From Halobacteria archaeon (GTDB taxonomy: Bacteria; Pseudomonadota; Gammaproteobacteria; UBA9214), in NCBI GenBank assembly GCA_013041945.1, contig JABDRC010000012.1, positions 1 to 8,828 on the forward strand: 8,828 bases of DNA, read 5' to 3'. Under the pieces are notes generated by a model, which made no database searches, was not told the DNA's origin, and saw only the letters and a program-made list of their open reading frames with translations. A program made the translations under genes and the position numbers. This document shows positions 1-6,138 of the stretch, in pieces. The stretch's first letter is position 1; the number at the start of each line of letters is the position of its first letter.

Positions 1-24
1 AGATCATGGGACGCGTTATTGACG

Positions 25-40
25 CCATATAACCATATAA
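25..40. repeat. Perfect tandem 8-mer CCATATAA x2
   Basis: The octamer CCATATAA occurs twice head to tail at 25-32 and 33-40, in the most AT-rich part of the left intergenic region. It could be part of a promoter or protein-binding site for a gene beyond the left edge, or chance. Nothing else supports a function. Confidence 0.35.
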
Positions 41-77
41 ATATCAGTACTATAAAATGATCAGGCTGGGCCGGGCA

Positions 78-196
78 GCAGTCCGGGCCGGTATGCAGGA
101 GAGTAAACGCCCTGGTGGAGGCGGTGACAGCGGCCAGAATCGGCACGCAGGGTAGGAATCTGTCGCATTCGCGGCCAGGAACACGGGCCGGACTGC
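78..196. repeat. Nested inverted repeats, possible structured RNA
   Basis: Three nested complementary pairs are visible. The outer pair is GCAGTCCGGGCC (78-89) with GGCCGGACTGC (186-196), 11 pairs with one bulged base. The middle pair is CCTGG (111-115) with CCAGG (175-179). The inner pair is around GACAG (126-130) with CTGTC (160-164), extendable to 7 pairs with one wobble. The octamer GCGGCCAG also occurs directly repeated at 130-137 and 171-178. I compared it by eye with cobalamin and glycine riboswitches and found no convincing match. It may be a small RNA, a leader, a repetitive extragenic element or chance in GC-rich DNA. Confidence 0.35.
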
Positions 197-260
197 CTGT
201 ATATAAATCAGTCAAACCGATTGAATGATTATCGTGGTCTGTCCGCTTTTCCCCTTTTTT

Positions 261-1310
261 CTATGGCCGCGCCTGGTACGGATCGCTGATCCTCACCCTG
301 GCAATGACATCTTTCGCCAGCGTGATCACCTCGCGCATGGCCGGCGTCAGGTGGATCATGCCATCACGGTCGACCAGCATGACACGCTCGATGCCCATGC
401 GTTCTGCAATGGCCTGCCATTCGTCCGGGCCGGCGACGAACAGCGCGGTGGCTGCGGCATCCGCGATCGCCGCATTATCGTGCACCACGGTCACGGCACT
501 GCTGCCGTTTGCCGGGTAGCCGGTGCGCGGATCCAGGATATGGTGGTAACGCACATCCTCCACACTGAACAGGCGTTCGTAATCTCCGGAAGTGAATACG
601 CTGTCGTCACCGTCGGTATCGATACTGGCGATGATGGTGTCTTCGCGCGGGTGGCGGATGCCGATGCGCCAGCGCCTGTCGCTGCGCGTACCGATGGCAC
701 GCAGGTCGCCGCCGGTATTGACGATGGCGTTTTCGATACCGAGCCGGCGCAGGTGTTCGATGCAGCGGTCGATGGCGTAGCCCTTGGCGAAGCCGCCGAG
801 GTCATAGGCGGCCAGCGGGTTGCGGCTGGCGAGCCGGTCACCCTCCAGCGTGATGTCATCGACGCCAGGTGCCCGCGCCAGCCAGGCCTCGATCGCAGCC
901 GGATCCGGCAGGGTGCCTTCAGGCAGGGGCGTGCCCTGAAAACCCCACAGTGCAAGCAGCCTGCCGATTACCGGGTTGAACAGGCCGCTGCTCAGCGTGG
1001 ACAGGCGATTGGCCTCGACGATCAGCGGCAGGAGCGCGGAATCGGCCTGGATGGTCTGTCCGTCTGCCAGTGCCGCATTCACCCGGGTCAGCGGGCCGGG
1101 CTCCCAGGCGTGCCAGTCGCGGTGCCAGCCGAGCAACAGCTGTTCCAGTTCGGCGCCGGCCTGCTCCGCCAGCGCCGGTTCGACACCGTCGATGGTGATA
1201 TCGATGACCGTGCCGAAGGCGAGCACCTGGTCCTGAAACACGGGGCCGGGCTGCCGGGCGCAGCCGGCCGCCAGCAGGCACAGCAGACCCAGAATGCGCA
1301 GGGTGCTCAC
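261..1310 (-). CDS. apbE: FAD:protein FMN transferase (ApbE family lipoprotein)
   Basis: The product transfers FMN from FAD onto a Ser/Thr of target flavoproteins; in bacteria the usual targets are subunits such as RnfG or NqrC on the periplasmic side of the inner membrane. The 349-residue protein has a short hydrophobic signal ending in the lipobox LAAGC, with the lipidated Cys at residue 17 and no Asp at +2. ApbE hallmarks follow in order: FGT (32-34), DLGGFAKGYAID (170-181), NTGGD (198-202), SGDYER (241-246), HHILDPRTGYP (256-266), and the metal-site pattern D284 with T288. The start is GTG, because it overlaps the gshB stop by 4 bases (1307-1310) and gives the signal peptide directly; translational coupling is likely. 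Length and motifs are normal for the family and nothing is broken. No target flavoprotein is visible in the window, so the substrate is unknown. The family call is firm. Confidence 0.93.
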   Translation of the reverse strand: MSTLRILGLLCLLAAGCARQPGPVFQDQVLAFGTVIDITIDGVEPALAEQAGAELEQLLLGWHRDWHAWEPGPLTRVNAALADGQTIQADSALLPLIVEANRLSTLSSGLFNPVIGRLLALWGFQGTPLPEGTLPDPAAIEAWLARAPGVDDITLEGDRLASRNPLAAYDLGGFAKGYAIDRCIEHLRRLGIENAIVNTGGDLRAIGTRSDRRWRIGIRHPREDTIIASIDTDGDDSVFTSGDYERLFSVEDVRYHHILDPRTGYPANGSSAVTVVHDNAAIADAAATALFVAGPDEWQAIAERMGIERVMLVDRDGMIHLTPAMREVITLAKDVIARVRISDPYQARP

Positions 1311-2260
1311 CGCTGCTGCAGCCGTTTTTCGATGCTGTCCATCAGTTGTCCGGCGATATCGGTTTTGTAGATCTTGTCGAGTTCGCGGATACAGGTCGGG
1401 CTGGTGATGTTGATCTCGGTGAGATAGTCGCCGATGACATCCAGCCCGACGAACAGCAGCCCCTGCTCGCGCAGCGTCGGGCCGACCTGCTGGCAGATCC
1501 AGTGGTCGCGCTCGTTGAGGTCGACACCCTTGCCGGTGGCGCCGGCCGCCAGGTTGCCGCGAGTCTCGCCGGCCGCCGGGATGCGCGCCAGTGCATGCGG
1601 GAACGGTTCGCCGTCGATCACCAGGATGCGTTTGTCGCCCTGCGCGATCTCGGGAATATAGCGTTGCGCCATGGCAGTCTGCCGCCCGTCGTCGGTGATG
1701 GTCTCGAGGATGACATGCAGGTTGGGATCATCTTTCCGCACACGGAACACCGAGGCACCCCCCATGCCGTTGAGTGGCTTGACCACGATATCACCGTGTT
1801 CGTGGATGAACGCCTCCAGTACCTGCTTGTCGCGGGAGACGCGCATGGGGGCGCAGCATTGCATGAACCACGCGGTATACAGCTTCTCGCTGGCATTGCG
1901 CACGGAGGCGGGCCGGTTGACGACCAGGACGCCGTCTGCCTCGGCACGTTCCAGCAGGAAGCCGGTGTACAGGTACTCGAGATCGACCGGCGGGTCCTTG
2001 CGCATCAGGACCACGTCAAGTTCGGACAACGGGCGGGTGGTGGCCTCGCCCCGGGTAAACCAGTTGTGCTCGTCCGCGTGAACCGTCAGCGGGGTCATGC
2101 GGGCCTGGCAGTGGCTGTCCTCCAGGAACAGGTCGTCCTGTTCCATATAGTGCAGCGACCAGCCTCGCTGCTGTGCCGCCAGCAGCATGGCCAGGGTGCT
2201 GTCCTTGTGAAAATTGATGGCCCCGATCGGGTCCATGACAACGCCGAGTTTGATGTCCAT
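1307..2260 (-). CDS. gshB: Glutathione synthetase (ATP-grasp)
   Basis: The enzyme catalyses the second step of glutathione synthesis, ATP-dependent joining of gamma-glutamylcysteine and glycine, in the cytoplasm. The 317-residue product is close in length to Escherichia coli GshB and matches it in recall at KLGVVMDPI near the N-terminus, MRKDPP (86-91), KPLNGMGGAS (161-170, ATP-grasp phosphate loop), TRGNLAAG (233-240) and GLDVIGD...TEINITSPTCIRE (272-293, metal and glutathione site). The ATG start is preceded on the minus strand by AAGGAAG with about 5 bases spacing (plus coordinates 2264-2270). Its stop overlaps the GTG of apbE, so the two form an operon. It is divergent from pilG, an arrangement also known in Pseudomonas aeruginosa. 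The first enzyme of the pathway, gshA, is not in the window. Confidence 0.97.
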   Translation of the reverse strand: MDIKLGVVMDPIGAINFHKDSTLAMLLAAQQRGWSLHYMEQDDLFLEDSHCQARMTPLTVHADEHNWFTRGEATTRPLSELDVVLMRKDPPVDLEYLYTGFLLERAEADGVLVVNRPASVRNASEKLYTAWFMQCCAPMRVSRDKQVLEAFIHEHGDIVVKPLNGMGGASVFRVRKDDPNLHVILETITDDGRQTAMAQRYIPEIAQGDKRILVIDGEPFPHALARIPAAGETRGNLAAGATGKGVDLNERDHWICQQVGPTLREQGLLFVGLDVIGDYLTEINITSPTCIRELDKIYKTDIAGQLMDSIEKRLQQR

Positions 2261-2282
2261 TTGCTTCCTTTTTTGCTGGTAT

Positions 2283-2295
2283 GCGAGGGGCTCGC
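2283..2295. other. Short perfect hairpin in the gshB leader
   Basis: GCGAG (2283-2287) and CTCGC (2291-2295) flank a 3-base loop. In the minus-strand transcript the hairpin sits just upstream of the A-rich gshB ribosome binding site. There is no U-run, so it is not a terminator; it could influence gshB translation or be chance. Confidence 0.3.
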
Positions 2296-2335
2296 GGCCC
2301 GTGGTTCGCCGGTCGTAAAGTTTGCAGACAGGATG

Positions 2336-2347
2336 ACGATAAATCGT
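2336..2347. promoter_or_regulatory. Candidate operator palindrome ACGAT-AA-ATCGT
   Basis: A 5+5 base inverted repeat with a 2-base centre lies between the candidate gshB -10 box and the gshB start, within the divergent gshB/pilG region. This is a plausible place for a regulator, but the site is short and matches no specific motif that I recognise. Confidence 0.25.
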
Positions 2348-2369
2348 TGTATCAGAATGCCAATATTAA

Positions 2370-2398
2370 ATTATATCGCTTCGGGAAGTGGCTGTGGC
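2370..2398 (-). promoter_or_regulatory. Candidate sigma-70 promoter for gshB-apbE
   Basis: Read on the minus strand, 2375-2370 is a perfect TATAAT. At 17 bases upstream lies GCCACA (2398-2393), which matches the -35 consensus only in its ACA. The predicted start would be near 2363, leaving a leader of about 100 bases before gshB. The strong -10 and the AT-rich surroundings support it; the poor -35 suggests a weak or activator-dependent promoter. Confidence 0.4.
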
Positions 2399-2459
2399 AT
2401 GGCCGGGGGCGCGGGGAAGACTCGGGTATTGGTTTAAATGTCTGCCAAAACAAACGTAT

Positions 2460-2464
2460 AGAGG
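2460..2464 (+). promoter_or_regulatory. Ribosome binding site that sets the pilG start
   Basis: AGAGG lies 5 bases before the ATG at 2470. The frame stays open upstream as far as an ATG at 2281, but that stretch shows no resemblance to the family and lies in the divergent promoter region, so this site decides the start. A second in-frame ATG at 2497 has a poorer upstream match. Confidence 0.6.
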
Positions 2465-2469
2465 TCATC

Positions 2470-2925
2470 ATGCAAAGTAGCGTACCGGCTGGTGATATGA
2501 CGGCTCCCGACAGCATCGACGGGGCCACCGAGACCGATAGCCAAGCGACCACCAGGATCATGGTCATCGACGACAGCAAGACGATCCGCCGCACGGCCGA
2601 GACCCTGCTCAGGAACGAAGGTTTTGAGGTCATCGTCGCGACCGACGGGTTCGAGGCGCTCAGCATGATCGCCGACCACCGACCCAGCCTGATTTTTCTC
2701 GACATCATGATGCCGCGCCTCGACGGCTACCAGACCTGCGCACTGATCAAGCATCACAAGATATTTCGTCATACCCCGGTCGTCATGCTTTCCAGCAAGG
2801 ACGGTCTGTTCGATCGTGCACGCGGGCGGGTCGTCGGGTCCGATCATTACATTACCAAGCCGTTTACTCGGGAAGAATTGCTGGCGGCAATCGAAGAGCA
2901 CTGTAACTCCGGTACAGGCAGCTGA
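2470..2925 (+). CDS. pilG: Type IV pilus chemosensory response regulator PilG
   Basis: PilG is a single-domain CheY-like receiver phosphorylated by ChpA; in Pseudomonas it promotes pilus extension, twitching and cAMP production. The 151-residue product carries MVIDDSKTIRR (31-41, acidic pair D34/D35), the phosphoacceptor D78 in FLDIMMPRLDGYQTC, S108 in the conserved Thr/Ser position of MLSSKDG, and K130 in ITKPF. MMPRLDGYQTCALIK and SSKDGLFD are close to the Pseudomonas PilG sequence as I recall it, which separates PilG from PilH. About 28 residues precede the receiver, rich in Asp, Ser and Thr and longer than in the Pseudomonas protein. A start at 2497 would remove 9 of these. It is the first gene of the plus-strand operon, 49 bases before pilH. 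There is no output domain, so it acts by protein contact. Confidence 0.95.
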   Translation: MQSSVPAGDMTAPDSIDGATETDSQATTRIMVIDDSKTIRRTAETLLRNEGFEVIVATDGFEALSMIADHRPSLIFLDIMMPRLDGYQTCALIKHHKIFRHTPVVMLSSKDGLFDRARGRVVGSDHYITKPFTREELLAAIEEHCNSGTGS

Positions 2926-2974
2926 GTCCATACCGACGATTGCCACATGCTGACAGATTAAAGAGGCACCACCG

Positions 2975-3340
2975 ATGAAACACATCATGATAGTTGACGA
3001 CTCTCCGACCGATACTCACGTGCTCAAGAAAATGCTCGAGAAGAACGGCTACTCCACCGTGACAGCGGGTAATGCCCAGGAGGGTATCGAGACGGCCAGG
3101 CGCGAAAAACCCGACCTCATCCTGATGGATGTCGTGATGCCCGGGCTGAACGGATTTCAGGCCACGCGGCAACTGACCTCCGACCCGGAAACGGCCGACA
3201 TCCCGGTCATAATCGTGACCCGCAAGGACCAGCAGGTGGACCGGGTGTGGGGCATGCGCCAGGGCGCATCGAACTACGTAACCAAGCCGGTGCGGGAAAA
3301 CACGCTGCTGTCACTCATCAACCAGGCACTTGTGGCATAA
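2975..3340 (+). CDS. pilH: Type IV pilus chemosensory response regulator PilH
   Basis: PilH is the second single-domain receiver of the Pil-Chp pathway. In Pseudomonas it opposes PilG, favouring retraction or acting as a phosphate sink on ChpA. The 121-residue product has the acidic pair D8/D9, phosphoacceptor D52 in LMDVVMPGLNGFQATRQLT, T82 in IIVTRKDQ and K104 in YVTKPV. The NGFQATRQLT stretch, VWGMRQGA and length are typical of PilH. The ATG is preceded by AAGAGG (2961-2966) with 8 bases spacing. The stop lies 13 bases before the preferred pilI start, so pilH and pilI are very likely translated from one message. All receiver residues are intact. Confidence 0.96.
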   Translation: MKHIMIVDDSPTDTHVLKKMLEKNGYSTVTAGNAQEGIETARREKPDLILMDVVMPGLNGFQATRQLTSDPETADIPVIIVTRKDQQVDRVWGMRQGASNYVTKPVRENTLLSLINQALVA

Positions 3341-3353
3341 GGCTATGGAACAG

Positions 3354-3890
3354 ATGAACAGCACTCACCCGGTCGAGTATCTGAAGGCAATCGAGGACGG
3401 CTGCCGGGGGACCGGTGGCAGCCACGATGACCAGACCGAGACGACGAAGGAATGGGCCGGTATTACCTATCGCATCGGCAACAATGACCTGGTCTCGCAG
3501 CTTGGTGAAGTGGTTGAGATTCTGGACGTCCCGGAACTTTCCAGGGTGCCGTTGACGCAGCCATGGGTGCGCGGCATTGCGAATATCCGCGGCAACCTGC
3601 TGCCGGTGATTGACCTGAGTGGATGCCTGACCGGTTCAGTGACAAGGATTACCGGCAAGGCCCGCGTGCTCGTGATCGATTACAACGGTTTCTATTCCGG
3701 CCTGATCGTTGACGAAGTGCTCGGTCTGAAACATTTCATGGATGATGAATATTCGCTTGAAGATGCAGAGGTTGATGAATTCCTCTTGCCTTATACGCAG
3801 CACGTATTTCGCCGGGGCAGTCTGACCTGGGCGATCTTCAGTCTGCACAAACTTGCTGATTCACCGCAATTCCTGCAGGCCGCCGTCTGA
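3354..3890 (+). CDS. pilI: CheW-like adaptor PilI
   Basis: PilI is the cytoplasmic coupling protein linking the PilJ receptor to the ChpA kinase. The 178-residue product is a single CheW domain: it starts around WAGITYRIG (34-42), has the diagnostic VRGIANIRGNLLPVIDL (72-88), then RVLVIDYNG and GLIVDEVLGLKHF (116-128), and ends in a short tail. The N-terminal 30 residues are variable. The start is ambiguous. ATG 3354 aligns best with the Pseudomonas N-terminus as I recall it and has GGA at 4 bases and AAGG at 11 bases upstream. ATG 3345 would add three residues but has only 2 bases between AAGG and the codon. A TTG at 3330 overlapping pilH is less likely. The gene lies between pilH and pilJ as expected. 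Confidence 0.93.
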   Translation: MNSTHPVEYLKAIEDGCRGTGGSHDDQTETTKEWAGITYRIGNNDLVSQLGEVVEILDVPELSRVPLTQPWVRGIANIRGNLLPVIDLSGCLTGSVTRITGKARVLVIDYNGFYSGLIVDEVLGLKHFMDDEYSLEDAEVDEFLLPYTQHVFRRGSLTWAIFSLHKLADSPQFLQAAV

Positions 3891-3948
3891 CGGATTGCAG
3901 GAAACAGAGGGCTGACCCGGTAATCATAATATTGTGACCAAATCTGTC

Positions 3949-3954
3949 AGGAGA
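3949..3954 (+). promoter_or_regulatory. Ribosome binding site that sets the pilJ start
   Basis: AGGAGA lies 9 bases before the ATG at 3964 and favours it over the in-frame GTG at 3934, which has no comparable site. An ATG two codons further on (3970) cannot be excluded. Confidence 0.6.
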
Positions 3955-3963
3955 CGGACCATT

Positions 3964-5973
3964 ATGAAGATGTTCAATTCGAAGAAGGGTGGAGCAAGGA
4001 GCACAATGAAGATGTATTTCTTCATTATGCTGTGTGCTTTAGGTGCTATGGTCTGGACCTTCGTAACAGTGGGCGACCATGCAAGCAGACACCAGTCGCG
4101 CATGACCGATGTCAGCGAGCAGCTTATCCAGTCGCAGCGAGTCGCGAAATATGCGCTGGCAGCGACAACTGGCGATGAAACCGCCTTCGCCAGGATGAGC
4201 CAGTCCAAGAAGGCCTTCAGCAGCATCCTCAGAAAGCAGATGAGCGATTTCGGTAACGGGGCCGGTTCGGGCAAGTCGCCGGAAAGTCTGGCCGTGGTCA
4301 ATCTGGACAAGACCTGGAACGGATTTCGTCCCAATATCGATGCAGTGCTGGAAGGCCAGGTCCTGATCATGGCCATGGCCGAATCAACCAGTCTCATGTC
4401 CGAGGTTATGCCCCAGTTGATGGAGCATACGCAGGATGTGACCAACACACTGGTGAAGCAGGGTGCCAGTTCGACACAGGTAAAGCTTGCCAGCAACCAG
4501 TCCGTGCTGGGTCAGCGGATTGTCAACAGCCTGAACGACGTCATGCGGGGCATCGATACCGAGTCCGCCGCCATCCTGTTTGCTGCAGATACGAAGGAAT
4601 TCGGTCGCGTACTGGACGGCTTCATGCGCGGTACCGGCGGCATAAAAAAATTGCAGGGCAAGACACTCAAGGACAAGCTGCAGAAGATCGCGCTGCTGTT
4701 CAGCCGGGTCAGCGACAACGTCGGCACCATTGTCGAAAATGCGGATGAACTGGTGACCATTCAGGCCGCGGTGGCGGGTATTACCGGACGGAGCGAAATG
4801 CTCTTCAACGCAGCCAACAAGCTAAAGACGGAGCTGGCAGCCAGTGCTGCAAGCCGTCTGGTCAGCAACAAGCTGGCGTATATTTTCGGTGCTGTAGCAC
4901 TGATCATGTTATTCCTCATGGGTTTCGAAACCCTCATGAATACCCGCAAGCGCAGCCACCTGGTCGAGGGCGAAAACGTGCATAACCAGGAAGCCATCGT
5001 GCGGCTGCTTGATGAAATGGGCGACCTTGCATCCGGTGACCTGACGGTGCGCACGACCGTGACCGAGGACTTCACGGGTGCAATCGCAGACTCCATCAAT
5101 GTGACGGTGGACTCGCTTCGTGGCCTGGTGAAGACCATCAACGATACCTCGTCCCAGCTGTCGTCATCGGTGCAGGAAACCAACCAGATCGCGACCCAGC
5201 TGGCGACCGCCAGCAAGAAGCAGTTCGAGGACATCAACGTGGCCGGCAAGTCCATTGCCGACATGTCCATGACCATGTCCGAGGTGTCCACCAACGCCAA
5301 TGAATCATCCAAGGTGGCCATGCGATCGGTGGAAATCGCCAAGAAGGGCGGCGAGGCCGTGCAGCGTACGATGGACGGTATGGACACGATTCGCGAACAT
5401 ATCCAGGAGACTTCGAAACGAATCAAGCGACTCGGCGAAAGCTCCCAGGAAATCGGCGACATCGTCGAGCTTATCAATGACATTGCCGAGCAAACCAACA
5501 TCCTGGCACTGAATGCATCCATCCAGGCGGCCATGGCGGGTGAGGCTGGCCGCGGTTTCGCGGTGGTTGCCGACGAAGTTCAGCGACTCGCCGAGCGGTC
5601 GGCAAACGCGACCAAGCAGATCGAGGCCCTGGTGAAAACGATTCAGGCCGACACCAACGAGGCAGTTATTTCCATGGAGAAAAGTACCTCGGGTGTGGTC
5701 AACGGTGCCCAGCTTGCCGAGGATGCCGGTAGCGCGCTTGAAGAGATCGAGAGCGTGTCCGACCAGCTCGCCGATCTGATTCAGAGTATATCCAGCGACG
5801 CGCAGGAACAGGCGGTTGCAGCTGCCGAGCTGACCACATCCATGAGTGGCATTCAGAAGCTGACAACCCAGGCAACCGAAGGTGCCGAGAAGACATCGCG
5901 ATCGATTGATGGCCTGTCCAGTCTGGCACAGGATCTCGATACTTCGGTGGCAGGCTTCAAGCTGCCGCAGTAG
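3964..5973 (+). CDS. pilJ: Type IV pilus methyl-accepting chemoreceptor PilJ
   Basis: PilJ is the inner-membrane receptor of the Pil-Chp array; in Pseudomonas it relays pilus or surface contact to ChpA through PilI. The 669-residue product has a basic N-terminus, a first membrane helix (about 17-36), a largely helical periplasmic part (about 37-303) of the PilJ sensor type, and a second membrane helix (about 304-321). A HAMP-like region follows, ending around GDLASGDLTVRTTV (353-366), then a long cytoplasmic coiled-coil signalling domain. The hairpin tip is unmistakable: INDIAEQTNILALNASIQ (504-521), then AGEAGRGFAVVADEVQRLAE. Typical receptors have Glu and Arg in this stretch; here they are Gln521 and Met524, as I recall for Pseudomonas PilJ. 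The C-terminus ends in VAGFKLPQ and lacks a CheR-tethering pentapeptide. No pilK follows. Confidence 0.96.
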   Translation: MKMFNSKKGGARSTMKMYFFIMLCALGAMVWTFVTVGDHASRHQSRMTDVSEQLIQSQRVAKYALAATTGDETAFARMSQSKKAFSSILRKQMSDFGNGAGSGKSPESLAVVNLDKTWNGFRPNIDAVLEGQVLIMAMAESTSLMSEVMPQLMEHTQDVTNTLVKQGASSTQVKLASNQSVLGQRIVNSLNDVMRGIDTESAAILFAADTKEFGRVLDGFMRGTGGIKKLQGKTLKDKLQKIALLFSRVSDNVGTIVENADELVTIQAAVAGITGRSEMLFNAANKLKTELAASAASRLVSNKLAYIFGAVALIMLFLMGFETLMNTRKRSHLVEGENVHNQEAIVRLLDEMGDLASGDLTVRTTVTEDFTGAIADSINVTVDSLRGLVKTINDTSSQLSSSVQETNQIATQLATASKKQFEDINVAGKSIADMSMTMSEVSTNANESSKVAMRSVEIAKKGGEAVQRTMDGMDTIREHIQETSKRIKRLGESSQEIGDIVELINDIAEQTNILALNASIQAAMAGEAGRGFAVVADEVQRLAERSANATKQIEALVKTIQADTNEAVISMEKSTSGVVNGAQLAEDAGSALEEIESVSDQLADLIQSISSDAQEQAVAAAELTTSMSGIQKLTTQATEGAEKTSRSIDGLSSLAQDLDTSVAGFKLPQ

Positions 5974-5995
5974 GGCATCGTCATGATAATCGAGG

Positions 5996-6018
5996 CCGGA
6001 GGTGAATTTCACCGCCGG
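5996..6018. other. Stem-loop between pilJ and chpA
   Basis: CCGG (5996-5999) and GGTGA (6001-6005) pair with TCACC (6009-6013) and CCGG (6015-6018), giving 9 pairs, one A-G mismatch and a 3-base loop. It begins 23 bases after the pilJ stop. No T-run follows, so it is a poor intrinsic terminator; it may act as a mRNA-stabilising or processing hairpin, or partly reduce read-through. The remaining 120 bases before chpA hold no gene and no promoter that I can support. Confidence 0.4.
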
Positions 6019-6138
6019 ACTTGCCCGGGTAAATGATGCGTATATTGCAACAGGCTGGTCACGTTATTACAGGTCCTGCATCGCTGGCGCAGGTGCCAGG
6101 CGCGGCCGTCATCCGGTAGCAGTCTGCAAGGGAACATT

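Larger units (their letters stand above)
1..260. other. Left-edge intergenic region without a recognised gene
   Basis: This stretch lies downstream of apbE and reaches the window edge. I see no reading frame with a credible start, ribosome binding site or family resemblance. It begins with an AT-rich segment (about 25-58) and then a GC-rich segment with several nested inverted repeats, listed separately. A T-rich run at about 247-259 directly precedes the apbE stop on the plus strand, but no strong hairpin sits next to it. A small stem at 206-222 (7 pairs including one G-U, read on the minus strand) follows apbE without a U-run, so I do not call a terminator. The region could hold the 5' region of a neighbouring gene, a small RNA, or nothing functional. 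Confidence 0.5.

Noticed and set aside
60..200. Cobalamin or glycine riboswitch
   Set aside because: Fragments such as GGACTGCC and GGAGAG recall parts of these RNAs, but the conserved cores and their order are missing.
206..222. Intrinsic terminator after apbE
   Set aside because: The stem is short, includes a wobble pair and has no U-run after it on the minus strand.
225..1370. Plus-strand open frame of about 381 codons opposite apbE
   Set aside because: It is antisense to a gene with clear ApbE motifs and its translation is low in hydrophobic order and resembles no family; high GC keeps the opposite frame open.
2347..2374. Plus-strand promoter for pilG: TTGTAT with AATTAT at 16 bases spacing
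   Set aside because: Only 3 of 6 and 4 of 6 consensus matches, and the AT-rich tract is better explained by the perfect minus-strand TATAAT. The pilG promoter remains unlocated.
1346..2437. Plus-strand open frame of about 363 codons opposite gshB
   Set aside because: gshB on the minus strand has full-length family motifs; the antisense translation has none.
2281..2469. In-frame N-terminal extension of pilG from ATG 2281
   Set aside because: The extension covers the divergent promoter region, shows no family resemblance and has no good ribosome binding site, whereas AGAGG precedes ATG 2470.
4761..5534. Minus-strand open frame opposite pilJ
   Set aside because: It lies over the chemoreceptor signalling domain, whose conserved tip is on the plus strand; the Ser/Met-rich translation is typical of antisense reading.
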